From Micractinium sp. NFX-FRZ (Eukaryota > Chlorophyta > Trebouxiophyceae > Chlorellales > Chlorellaceae), in contig JAPTJF010000350.1 of assembly GCA_029339195.1 (NCBI GenBank), positions 1-64,000 of the forward strand: a stretch of DNA of 64,000 bases. Reading direction: 5' to 3'. Made by a program: the position numbers and the translations under genes. The notes under the pieces were generated by a model. That model ran no database searches and was not told the origin of the DNA. It saw only the letters and a list, made by a program, of their open reading frames with translations. Positions 32,729-43,739 of this stretch are shown piece after piece (the first letter of the stretch is position 1; each line of letters begins with the position of its first letter).

Positions 32729-35615
32729 TCAAAACTGCCGCAGGCGCCGGCGCCCGCGGGCGCCCTCGGCGGCCGTCACCGCCGGCACGGGCGCGAAGAA
32801 GGAGGCGGCGGTAGTGGGGGTGGGCGCGGGGGCAGGGCCTGTGACAAAGCCTGAGGCCAGGGAGACTGTGATGGGGTTCATATCCAAGTACCTGGGCTGC
32901 TGGCCGGCAGAGAGCTCTGGGGAGGACAGCAGGGCGCAGTAGCCGTAAGGGTACAGCTTGGTGGCGGCGCCAGAGGGCTGGCGGCAGCCGCTTCGCTGGG
33001 AGCAGTACTGGAATGCGTTGCAGCCGGGGGTGGACTGGCAAGAGGCGCAGCAGGCTCCGATGGTGGCCTGCCGGTTGCCCTCCCCCGCCTTGAGCTCGCT
33101 GCCCGCGACCAGCGCATTGGGCTGCACCGAGCAGCCCTGCACGCCCAGCAGCTCGGCGGCGGCGTCGGCGCCGGCGGTGGGCGGGGCGGTGGGCGGGAAG
33201 GGGAGGAGCACGGTGTCGATGAGGGTGATGACAGACTTGCAGGCCAGAACATCGCTCTGCAGGGGACGGGCAGGACGGTTGATCAAAACTCCACTCATAG
33301 TAGTGGGAGTAGCAGAGCAGGGGAGGTGCAAGGCGAGGGGATCCCATCAGCAGCACGGTTGGGCAGCAGGGAGCATCACGGTTGATGAGCAGGCACACAT
33401 GCCCAAATGCAGAGATGCTGCCGCTGCCAAGCCAGGGGGAGAGGGCGAAGAGCCCACCGTGCCCCGAGACACTCTGCTGGTCCCCACATCAGCCCCTGCC
33501 TGCTGGCAGCAGTCCCACCTTGACCACAGTGGCTGCGTTGAAGGGCCCGCTGATTTGGAAGCCGGTCAGGCCGCCCTTCCAGGTCACATCCGAGGGCAGC
33601 GCAAAGCGGGAGGCTGCAGAGAGGCGGAGGGGAGGGGTGGGGGCACAGGTGCAGGCGGACGGCTGGGCAGGCTGCTGTGGGGTGACGCAGATGAAGCACG
33701 ACTGGGGGGGTAGGGTGCACACTGCACCGCACACCGCACCGCCACTGCACGCGCCTCTAGTGCAGCAAAGTAGAGCCACTTCTACGGCGGCCACGCACCG
33801 TTGAGGGTTTGTGGGCTGTCGCTGAGGGTATACAGCTTGGGGCCCAGGGAGAGGAAGGGGGAGGTCCACAGGCCGCGGCGCACGGGCTCTGGGGGCAGGA
33901 TGTGGAACTTGAGGAGCTCTTGCAGGGCGACAGGCGTCTGCAGCAGGCCCTCTGCAGTATGAATGAGGGCGGGAAAGAAGGGCGGGGTGGCATTGTAGGC
34001 AGGGAAGGAGGAGTTTGGAGCTTCTTAAAGCGCACTTGCAAAAGCACAGGGCCCCGTAGCAGGGGGCTCCCAGCACAGCAGGTCAGGGAGGGGAGAAGGG
34101 CAGGGGTCGCCCTGGGCGCAGGTGTTGGCCGCAGCCTCTTGTAAGCAGCACCACTCCTGCCCCCCAGCCAGCACTTCCTCCCACCCCCTCCGCGCTCACT
34201 GTACTGAGCCAGCGCAGCGTCAAAGGCGGCGTCGGTGGGGACCAGGATGGTGCCGGTGAACCCGGGGTGCTGCAGCAGCGGCTTCAGGCTGGGCTGGGAG
34301 GCCTCGGCCGCCTGCAGGCGTGGGCACCAGGTTGGGCGAGAGGGCGCACCACAGTTTGGAGAATAGTAGGAAGGCTGGGCGGGAGGCTGCACAAAGTGAG
34401 CGTGCGCGGTGGCCAATGCTGTGTCGTGGCCTTGATAAGCCAAAGATTTTCGATAAGCCCCACCGCGTGCGCGCCCCCGCTGCCACGGGCAGCTCGCTCC
34501 CCGCTCCCCGCCGTCGTCCGCCCTCTGCCGCCCGCACGCCAAGGCTCTGCCGCCCTGCCCTCCGCTGCCGCCGACCGACACACCCTATGCACCCAGCACC
34601 CATGTCCCCCCGCCCTGGTGGCCTCACCTGGAGGAATCGTGTGGCACCCAGGCTCTGGATCACGTCCCACGCAGGCTGGCAGCAGTTGCAGCGGGAGCAG
34701 GACATCTGGCAGAAGCCCTCGGGCGCCAGCTCAGCGTTGGCGTCAAACCTGCGGGGGAAGGAGAGGGAGGCGGAACAGGGACCAAGGAAGAGCAGATGGG
34801 GGGCTGATGCGAGAGACCCGGCAAAAGCCGCAAGCACGCAAGCACACCCCCTGCAAGGGGGGTTGTTCAAGCAGGGACGGGGGAAACTAACGCAGGGGGA
34901 AGGGCTGGGCGTGGGAGGCCAGCCAAGGGCGGGCGTCCCCCAATCGGGGTGACGCCGCGTGCGCCGGGAAGCAACGGGAGTAGCTGCTGGCATGGAGTGG
35001 CGGCAGCGCGCCCTTGCGCCCCCCCTCACATGTACGTCTCGCCGCACTTCCCAAAGTGACTCTGATAGTAGCAATCGAATGTCACTTCCTGGGTGGCCTC
35101 ATCGCGTGGGTCAGCATCCGAGCACTGGCAGGGCAGGTCGATGGGGGTCACCTCGCCGCTGTCCCCCGCCTGCACCGGCACCTCCTTGCGGCCCTGGCCT
35201 GCCGGGCGCGGCGGTGGGCGGGAGGGGAGGGCAGAGGTGCACGGGGGCAGGAGAATGTGGATGCAGGGAAGAATGTGGATGCAAGCAGAAATGGGGGGTT
35301 GCAATGGCAGATGCAAGGTGAGGCATTGGCCTCCATTACAAGCGCCAGATCGCCCACCCGCCGCCGCAGCTGCCGCGCCGCCGACGCACAACAGCCGCCC
35401 TCGCACCTGCTGGGTAATTGACGAGCGTGTCGATGCCCCACACGTCCTTGCCACTGCCGGCGTGACAGCAGGCCAGCAGGCCTGCAGGGAGGGCAGCGTA
35501 ATGGGCAGAGCTGCTTGCAGTCCTGGGCGACGCGTGCGCACCCGCCCGGTCTGCTCGGGCCTGCTCGCCGCGCTGCCATACCTGCGAGCGCCGCCAGAAG
35601 CAGCAGGCTCCTCAT
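32729..35615 (-). CDS. Secreted fasciclin (FAS1) protein with cysteine-rich C-terminal module
   Basis: Eight exons on the minus strand: 35615-35582, 35481-35407, 35198-35030, 34748-34628, 34311-34200, 33951-33799, 33613-33519, 33256-32729 (428 aa). A signal peptide (MRSLLLLAALAGLLACCHAG) is followed by a Cys-rich region (CQCSD..., then CQMSCSRCNCC) and one FAS1 adhesion domain (about 118-275). FAS1 landmarks are GTILVPTDAAFDAAL, LKFHILPPE and ITLIDTVLLP. After it comes a module with CCASCQSTPGCNAFQYC, a PAN/Apple-like pattern close to that of the receptor kinase in this window. The tail is Pro/Ala-rich and ends RGRRRLRQF. It is likely extracellular or cell-wall associated; no GPI signal is evident. 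Confidence 0.85.
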
Positions 35616-35947
35616 GGCGGACCAAGCCAGCGCTGCTCGGGGGTCTGACGCTGGTGGAGGCGCGGTGAGACGATAAACTGGGCTGATCAGATGGTACTAC
35701 AGTTTGTAATGGGGCTAAGTCAAGTTGAAATGGCAGTAGACAGGCGATCACTGCGGCGGAAGCGCGGCAAACCAGAGTGACGGCCACGTGGCACAGCACG
35801 GTCCAAGAGTGGCATTGTTGTGCTGCGATTGGCATTCTGAGCGATTAAACACAAGTCAGAGCGTCACATCTGCTCCCCGAGATCGCCCCGAGTCGCCAGC
35901 TGGCCAGCCCTAGGCTCCCCTCCGGCGACCCGTCGCCCTCCCCCACC
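35616..35947. promoter_or_regulatory. Divergent intergenic region (FAS1 gene / small unknown protein)
   Basis: 332 nt between head-to-head start codons, presumably both promoters. No element was identified. Confidence 0.4.
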
Positions 35948-36453
35948 ATGACTGTCTTTGTCAACGTATCGGGAATGGAGCATGCGGGAGTGACGCACTA
36001 CGGTAAGCGCCCGCCGGGATGCCGGAGGCACCCGCAACCGCAGTCAACCCCGCGACCCGCCTTGGTGACCGCTCGCGTCTCCCGCCGCCGCCGCTCGTGC
36101 CCCACTCCCCTTTTCAGGTGGCGAGGATGAGTACTGGGCGCGGGTGGAAGGCAAGGAGCCGCCTCAGACGGTGTACAAGCCCCGCATGGCCAACGTTGCA
36201 CCACGCAACGACGGCTGGCAGCCTGCTCGCTCCAACACCCAGACGCCGCCGCGCACCGGGCCGGTGAGTGCTGCCAGCAGCGGGGGGGCTGTTGCAGCAA
36301 TGCACACGCTTGAGTGCACGCGTACGTTGTAAAGACAGCATACCAACACTACTGGCCCGGTCCGCCCCTCCGCAGAACAAGAACCAGAAGCCGGCGGCTG
36401 AGCAGCCACGGGCACCCATGTTTGGGCGTGAGCCGCAGAAGATCCTGGGTTGA
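35948..36453 (+). CDS. Small conserved-looking protein of unknown function
   Basis: Three exons: 35948-36002, 36118-36263, 36376-36453 (92 aa), with phase-consistent GT-AG junctions. The protein starts MTVFVNVSGMEHAGVTHYGG, continues with YWARVEGKEPPQTVYKPRM, is hydrophilic and rich in Pro, Asn and Gln in its second half, and ends APMFGREPQKILG. It has no signal peptide, membrane segment or cysteine pattern. The regular exon structure, ordinary codon use and acidic/basic balance support a real gene, but I do not recognise the family. Intron 2 contains a sense TGTAA (36328-36332) that could allow premature polyadenylation. Confidence 0.65.
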
Positions 36454-36598
36454 AGATCGGTCCCGCCTCTGGACAGGCAGCTGTTGGCAGGCACCCCCAT
36501 GAACACCTTGTGCACTTTTGCATCCTTTGAAACTCGTGTTGTCTTGCTTTCACATCCCGCCGCATAAGGAAGTGCAAAAAGTTGATGTGTCAATCCAT

Positions 36599-36720
36599 TT
36601 AACGCTGCACCCTCGATTGAAGCCCAAGCTGTGGCAAGTGGTGTGCCCCCGCTGCAGACACCTGCTGCTGCTGTTGTGCATAGGCAGCCGGTGGATAGGC
36701 ACCACCATATGCATGGTAGA

Positions 36721-36755
<35 letters not shown>

Positions 36756-39700
36756 GGCCAGGCCGTCGTAGCCGCCACCCTGTGATCCTGGTGATACGGC
36801 ACCCCCTGTGCCCACGCCGCAGCACGCGGCTGTGTTGCTGTGACGGGCGCTGCGGCCTGCTGCTGCTGCGCCTGCTGAGCATTCGGGGGCAACTGCCACT
36901 TTCGGCGGCCACTTGCTGCGACATTGTCCCCAGGCGCCTGAGCCTGCACTTGCTGCGACTGCTGCTGCTGGGCCCACTGCTGGACTTCCACTGGCACGTG
37001 CTGCTGCCGTTGCAGCCAGGCAGCTTGGCGGGCTGCCGTGAAAGCCGCCTGCTGCTGCTGCTGCTGTACCCATGCAGCCTGTTGGGCAGTGAGTGGTTGC
37101 TGCGCATACGCTGCCTGCATTTGGTGCTGCTGCTGCTGCTGGTGCTGGTGCTGCTGTTGCTGACCATATGTCCCCTGGTATGGCTGCTGCCACATGCCAG
37201 CGCCCTGCCATGTCTGCGCCTGCTGCGGCATTGGCACAGGACGAGGAATGAGGTGCTGGTTACCAGCCAACTGGCTGGGAACCTGTGCTGCTTGCTGCAC
37301 TACCGGCCCCGCCCCTGCTGCTGCTGTGGATGCTGCAGGTGGCTGCCCCACCTGCCACAGTTGGGCGCCGTACCCTGAATAAGCAGCAGGTGTGTAGGCC
37401 TGGCTGCTCGCTGGATGCACATACACATGCTGCTGAGATGGCACAGTCTGCCACTGCTGCCACTGCTGCGGCTGCTGCGCCTGCTGCGGTGGCGGCATCC
37501 CCTGCTGACCCTGCTGCGGCATGAGTAGAACGCTGCTCTGGCTGCCCAAAGTAGCAGGCATGTGGTCCCCTGCTGCTGCGACCTGCTGTTGTGCCGGCAA
37601 CCCCGGCTTTGACTCTTGGCCCTGCTGCTGCTGTTGCTGCGGCGGCGGCGGCGGCACAGCTGCTTGCTGTGTCTGCACCTGTGATGTGGGCCCTGCTGCC
37701 AGGTTCGCCGCTTCTGGGGGCTGCTGCTCCGCCAACGGTCCCTGGGACTCTGTCGCAGGCTGTGCTAACGAGCTCTCAGGCTCCCTCCAAGATCCCCTGC
37801 GGCGGGAGTGTGCCAGAAAGCTGCCTCCCGACCGCATGCGGCGCAGCTCGTGCAGCTGTGCTGCCGGGCTGCTGCCAGCAGCACCCTCCTGGTGCAGCAG
37901 CAACCCGGCGCCCGGCGCTGGGCGCAGAGGCGGCAGACGCTCTGCAGCAGGCTGCCGGTGCTCCTGGCGCTGCGGCGGTGACCGCGACTGCCGCATGGCT
38001 GGCGGCAGCTGCCACGTGGCGCCGCTCTCCTGCTGTTCGCTGTCACTCTGTGCCCTGCAGGGGAGGGACAGGCATGTGAGGCCATATGAGAGCAGAAGCC
38101 TTCATGCATGTGCGCACGGAGGCGATCCACTGCCGCCGCATGCTGCCCGCTTGAATGACCGACGCTGCTGACTGAAGCTCGGTTAAACGAACGCAATCAT
38201 CACCTGTGCAGCGCGGCCATGCGCTCCAGCGACTCCATGAAGGGCTGCTGGGGCATACTCTTGCGTCGACCCTGCCGGGTGACCGCCCAGCCAGCCTGCG
38301 CTGCCAGCATCTGCACATGATCCTGCTCCTGCTGCTGCTGCTCCCACTCATGGGGCACTGCTGGCTTGGGTGCCGCCTGCACCTGTGCGCCCTTTGGACT
38401 GCTGTTGTTGGAGCCGGCCATGGAGTTCTCTGCAGCATACCGAGCACAACAGGTCAAGGTATGGATACACAGCCCAGCAGCAGGCCTGCTCATGCACAGG
38501 AAGTCACGAGGCCAGGTGGGCAACCTTCCCAACAGCAGAAGTGGGCCATGCCTCCATGGATCCCCAGCCCACACACAACCCACCTCTGTCTGCCGGCTCT
38601 GCCTCGTGGGCTGCCGCCTGCGACGCTTTGGGCGGCTGCCTGAGCATCTCATCCAGGCTCAGCCCTGCACCAACAGTGCACCCACAGGTGTGCTTGCACC
38701 GTCAGGCGGCAGCGCGTGCAGAACAGTGTGTGCGCGTGCGCCACTTGGCGGCCAGGAACACCCACAGGACAGTCAGTTCAGAAACCTTGCAGCAGCCACG
38801 CATCTGTTGCAACAAGAACCCAACCCACTCCCACCATGGCAGCCGCACCTGCCAGGCTGCCCCACAGCTCCTGCTGACGCAGCTGCGCACGCGTCATTCC
38901 ACGCGGCTGCTGGCGAGGCGGCGACGACTGCTGGGTAGGCGGTGCAGGCTGCTGCTGCCGCAAGCCAGCTGCCAGCTTCACAGCCCCCGATGCATCCGGT
39001 GGCACAGGAGCGGGCAGGCTGGCTCGGGCGGGTGCTGGGCCTGGGGCTTGTGGGGAGTAGCCGGCTTGCCCAGCTGGCTGGAGGCGAGCTGGAGGTGCGG
39101 CAGCAGGTGGCCCGGTAGCTGCACCTTGCACCGCAGCCAGTACTGATGCACCAGACCCGCCCGCTGCAGGCAGTTCTCCATCCTGTTGTGCAGGAGTCAT
39201 GGGGAAGAGAGGACCGAGAAGTCAGCAGAACCGGAGGGGCATGTCTACTGTTACACCAACAGGATCCAGGTTACCCTGTGCCAGGGTCAACTTCCACCTG
39301 CACCCACAGCACCTCAAACAGGGGCCATGTCCTTGCCAGTGCCTACCTGGCTGTACTGCCAGTCCGGCACCGCTCCAACAAAGTCTGAGTTCCAGCCAGG
39401 CCGGCGGCGCTGCCGCAGCGCTGCCAGCCGCTTGGCCCCCGCACTCAGCTCATCTTCACCCTCCCCACCGGCAGTGTGCAGGCCTTGCACCTCCACATGG
39501 CCACCAGCCTCGGCTGCAGCTGCCCTCCTGCGGGCATGGGCTGCCGACAGGGCGGCGCCTGCATCAGGCCCCTCATGCCCCACTGCATGCCCCGGCTCCT
39601 GATCCGACTTTGCCCTGCGCTGGGGCAGCGGCGGGCGCCCGCCTGCTGCAAGGCCGCCCAGGCGCGCCAGGGAGGCCGACTCTCGCAGGCTCAGAAGGTC

Positions 39701-41014
39701 GGGGGGCAGGCCTGCATGCGGCAGCCGCTGCCGCAACGGCGAATGACCTCCGCCTGCTGTGCCGAGACTGGGCGCTGGCTCCCCTGGCACAACAAACGGC
39801 TCTGTTCTAGCTGCTGCTACCGCTGCTTTGTGCTGCTTCTTGGAGGCTGGCACTGGTGGGGGAGCATTGCTCAGATGGGTGGCAGACGAACGCGGAGGCA
39901 CTGGCTCCCCTGAATGATCTGCGCCTGCTACCACAGCCCAGGGGGCCAGTGTGAGGCTCAGGTCTCCGCCTGCACCGCCGCTGCTGCTGCTGCTGCTGCT
40001 GCTTGCACGGTTGTTGGCACCTACGTTGTCAGCAACAGCGGTGCCGCTGGTCCGCTGGCCGATCTCGCTGCTCACTGCTGCTGTGCCCAGGCGGGAGCGG
40101 GGTTGGGAGCGCTCGGCCGCTGCTGCCATGACACGTGGCGTCAGCATCGTCAGTGGCAGCTGCTGAGCCTGCTGCTCACGTGCAGTTGGCAGAGCGGAAC
40201 CCGGTGCCCCTGCCTCCTGCCGTGGCGCTGGTATTCCCGCCACCTCTGCCTCAGCAGTCTCCGTGCGTGTGGCACCCTCTGACCAGCTTCCGCTGCTGAA
40301 CTCGGCTTCAGTGCTGCCCGCCGACATGCGCCAGCTGGCCTCCCCGCCCTCGCTGGCTGCTGGGCGGGGGGACGCGCCGTCTCCCGACCTGCGCGCCTGC
40401 CGCAGTTTCAGCTGCGCCAGCTTGGAGCGTGCAGACACAGATGTGTACGACCCCTGTGCAGGCAGTGGCAGCTCCCTGACGGCCGCCGCTGCCGCTGCTG
40501 CCGCAGCCACTGTCGAGGGCTGCCTGCGCAGAGAGGCTGCACGCACCACGGGGCGCCTCAGCGCCTTGCCCCCCTTGCGTGGCGAGCCCCTGCCCGCTGG
40601 CTTGGCCGCTGTTGCTGTCCTGCTGGGGGCGGCACCCTGCTTGCGGGTGCCTCGCAGCTGCGCTGCGACCACCGCTTTGCTAGGGGCCTGGTGCTGGGGC
40701 AGCTGAGCAAACTGCCGCTCCAGCGCCGCCAGCTCAGCCGGCATGCGCCCCAGCTGAATGCGCCGCGGGTTTGCCGGCTCCAGCGCTGGTGGTGGCGCCG
40801 CAGGGCTGGCCCGGCTGCTGCTGTGTTGCTGTGTCGTCCATTGGGCTGGCGGAGGTGATGCAGAGGGTGCAGAGGGCGATGGAAGGGTGGCGGAGCCGGT
40901 GGCCGAGGGCGCCGACGAAGCCGCTTCTGCAGCCTCGGACGCCGACTGCAGCGCCGCTCGGCTGCTCCGGCTTTGGCCTAACAACCTCCGCTTGATGCCC
41001 TCTAGCACACCCAT
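36599..41014 (-). CDS. Large Gln/Ala/Pro-rich low-complexity protein
   Basis: Five exons on the minus strand: 41014-39347, 39182-38849, 38664-38584, 38429-38204, 38054-36599 (1,254 aa). The N-terminal half is Ala/Ser/Arg-rich with a short ordered start (MGVLEGIKRRLLG) and a segment PAELAALERQFAQLP. Just before the end of exon 1 is RRRPGWNSDFVGAVPDWQYSQ, the most conserved-looking stretch. The C-terminal 480 residues are dominated by poly-Gln runs with Tyr, Trp and Pro (AYTPAAYSGYGAQLW; FYHAYGGAYPPAAY), the composition of prion-like, phase-separating RNA-associated proteins. No folded domain was recognised, so function is open. It shares a 166-nt divergent promoter region with the methyltransferase gene. 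Confidence 0.75.
36719..36756. repeat. CTG/CAG trinucleotide run (poly-Gln codons)
   Basis: About twelve consecutive CTG units on the plus strand encode a poly-Gln run on the minus strand near the C-terminus of the Gln-rich protein. Confidence 0.8.
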
Positions 41015-41180
41015 AGCAGCTCGGTCAACTGACTTGAGGGTTCATCTTGCCCCGAGACGACAGCTGAGCCCGACACAGTCTAGCAGTCTCACTATCAACC
41101 GGTGCTCAATTAGACTGCGCCCCAGGGTCCCGCAGCGTCAAGGGAGTGTCCAGTCATCAGTTGCCAGCGAGGCAAGTTGC
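41015..41180. promoter_or_regulatory. Compact bidirectional promoter region
   Basis: Only 166 nt separate the head-to-head start codons of the Gln-rich protein and the uracil methyltransferase, so the two promoters must overlap or be shared. The region is less GC-rich than its flanks; no specific motif was recognised. Confidence 0.5.
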
Positions 41181-43281
41181 ATGTCAAATCGACAGTGCTT
41201 GCATGCCAGCGGCACATTTGCCCCAGCAATGCTGCCGACCGCCAGCGCAGCCACGAAGCAAGGGGCTGCCGCGCCTCCCACGCCCCGGCAGAGGAGGCTG
41301 GCCAAACAGCAGCGGCAGCATCAGCAGCAGTTGGAGGCGCGCAGGCAGCAGCACCGGAGCGAGCAGAAGCAGCAAGGGCGGCCGCAGCAGTCAACTGCGC
41401 CGCCGCCCCCGCTGCCTGCGCACATGGGCCTGCAGCTGGAGTGCCGCCACTTTGCGGCCTGCAGCGGGTGCACGCTGGACTCTGGCTTGGAGCAGCCTCC
41501 CATCCTGGCAGAAGCGCAGCGCTTCTTTGCAGAGGACTGCGGCTATGAGGGTTTCAGCCTCACATGGGGGCCAGCGCAGCGGTGGCGCCACCGCGCCCGC
41601 CTGGCTGTGAGGAGCGGTGCCGGCGGCCGTGCCGTGGTGGGCCTCTTTGCAGAGGGCAGCCACGCAGCCATCGACATCCCCACCTGCGTGTGAGCCGCTG
41701 CAGCTGGCGCCCTACACTGCCGCTCACTGCAACTGCTGGTACCGGTACCGCCTGCCTGTGGTGCCTGTCTTGTGCAGAGTTCCCGGGTGGCTGCCTCTTT
41801 GTGCTGCCCTGCAGCCACCCGCACATATAACTGCCTTCCCGCCTCCCCAACCACCCACCGCCCACCCTGCAGCGTGCACCACCCGGTCATTAACGAGGCG
41901 GTACAGCTGCTGCAGGCTGCCATAGCGCACTGCGGCACTCAACCCTACGATGAGGCAGCCGGCAGCGGGGAGCTGCGCTACGTGCAGATGACTGTGGTGG
42001 AGCCCAGCGGGCACAGCAGGCACAGCAGCACAGCGCCGACGGCAGCAGCAGGCGCCTCTGCACTGGCGGACGCGACAGCAGCGGGGCCCGGGGCGGCCGC
42101 TGTGCAGCTTGCGCTGGTGTGGAACGCGCATGCCAGCGAGGCGGCAGCGGAAGGCAGCGCCGCTGGGGCACGCTTGCAGGCGCTGGCTGACCGGCTGTGG
42201 CAGCTTGGCGTGGAGCGACAGCAGCGGCTGCAGCAGGAGCGGCAGGAGGGGCAGGGGGGTGCTGCTGACCAAAGCGACATCAGCAGCGGGGGCAGCATGC
42301 TGCACTCTGTGTGGGCCAACTTCCAGCCGGCACGCACCAACACCATACTGGGGCCCGAGTGGCGGCTGTTGCACGGAGAGGAGTGGGCGTGGGCGCAGCT
42401 AGGCGGCTCCGAAATCTGCTTTGGCCCCGGCTCATTCCTGCAGGTGGGCGGGCGGGGGCGGGTGGTGTCGGAGGGCGGGCCAATAAGTTGGGCATGTGAT
42501 GGGGGGCCACACGACGGCCTGCCTTTCAGGTGCATGGCTTGCTTGTCCTGCAGCCCTCCCCGCCCAACTGCTTGCTGGCATGCCCTGGCATACCACACAC
42601 ACGCACCACCGGCGGGATGTGCAGCACCCAACTGGTTGCCCTGCCTCTGCCCTGGCCCCCCTGCAGGCCAATCCCTGGGCCATGGGCCAAGCCCTGGCGG
42701 CCATGCAGCGCCACGTGCCACCTGGCAGCACCCTCGCCGACCTGCACGCTGGTGTGGGCACCATAGGGCTGTCGCTGGCAGCCACCCGGCAGCCGCGCTG
42801 GGTGCGCTTTGTGGAGATCAGCGGGCAGGGCCTGCCGCCCTTCCACCTGTCGGCGGCGCGCCTGCGCGAGCGGGCCGAGGCAGCGGGCCCCGGCACGGGC
42901 AGCAGCGCAGGCGGAGATGGCAGCAGCAGCGACAGCGGTGGCACCAGTGCAGCGGCAGCCCCGCAGCTGGAGTACTTCGTTGCCGCCGCCGGCAGCGACC
43001 CGGGGCGGTGGTGTCAGGGCGCCGACGTTGTTGTGCTGGACCCTCCCCGCAAGGGGCTGGAGGCTAGCCTGCTGGCCTGGCTGTGCAGCCCCGCAGCAGC
43101 CGGCACGGGCGTGCGCCGCCTGCTGTACCTCTCTTGCGGCTTCCCAGCGCTGCGCCGCGACTGCGCGGCGCTGCTGGGCAGCGGGCGCTGGCGGCTGGCA
43201 CATGCCGAGGCCTTCCTGTTCTTCCCAGGGGCTGACCACATTGAGACGCTGTGCGTGTTTGAAGCCTGTGCCCCCCGATGA
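41181..43281 (+). CDS. TrmA/RumA-family RNA uracil-C5 methyltransferase
   Basis: Three exons: 41181-41689, 41873-42443, 42667-43281 (564 aa). It matches bacterial RumA-type enzymes, which methylate C5 of uridine in rRNA or tRNA. A 4Fe-4S-type cluster CRHFAACSGC with a fourth Cys in IDIPTC is present. The SAM site is DLHAGVGTIGLSLA, followed by DPPRKG. The catalytic block LYLSCGFPALRRDC carries the nucleophile Cys. A basic, Gln-rich N-terminal extension may hold an organelle-targeting peptide. The enzyme has a low-complexity insert between FVEISGQGLPP and LEYFVAAAG, where related enzymes are compact. The ATG at 41181 was chosen as the first in-frame start downstream of the divergent gene; 41229 is an alternative. 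The substrate (chloroplast or cytosolic RNA) is not determinable. Confidence 0.88.
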
Positions 43282-43366
43282 GCGAGCGCTGTGTAAGCGG
43301 AGCTTGACGCTGTGCGTGTTTGATGCCTGTGCCCCCCGATGAGCAAGCGCTGTGTAAGCGGAGCTT
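43245..43366 (+). repeat. 61-nt tandem duplication covering the stop codon and poly(A) signal
   Basis: Two near-identical copies (43245-43305, 43306-43366) each contain the last codons TLCVF(E/D)ACAPR, the TGA and a TGTAA. Only about three substitutions separate them, so the event is recent. Translation ends in copy 1. Confidence 0.9.
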
Positions 43367-43739
43367 CAAGACAGGCAAAGCACTGGTTAGAGCTGTAGTC
43401 GACATCTCATGTGAGGGGGCGTGGTGAAATGCCTCCACCACAGCAGCTGCTGGGAACCATACCTGTATGGCAGCCAAGGTGGCCAACCAAGAGACTGCTC
43501 TAAACAGGACGCCACCAGGCTGCCCGTGCCCTCCAGCCTGCTCTGCCATTTGTTCCTTCCCTCCTTCCTGCCTGCTCTGCCGTTACATGTTTGTCTCCAC
43601 GTGTCTCGCAGGCACGTGTCCACAGGCAGATAGGCAGAGCGCCAGTGAGCGACAGTGTGGCCAGGTCAGAAGCTACATGCCTGGCAGGCAAGGCCGTGGA
43701 GGTGCCGCCGGTGCAGCGGTCTGCCGCCGCCCCCCCAGG
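43282..43739. other. Convergent 3' regions of the methyltransferase and acidic-tail genes
   Basis: Tail-to-tail space. It contains the second copy of the 61-nt duplication and a minus-strand poly(A) motif (TTACA on plus) at 43583-43587 for the gene on the minus strand. No gene was seen. Confidence 0.45.
43292..43296 (+). terminator. Poly(A) signal TGTAA of the methyltransferase gene (duplicated at 43353-43357)
   Basis: TGTAA just 11 nt after the stop codon, repeated 61 nt later in the second copy of the tandem duplication. Confidence 0.45.
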
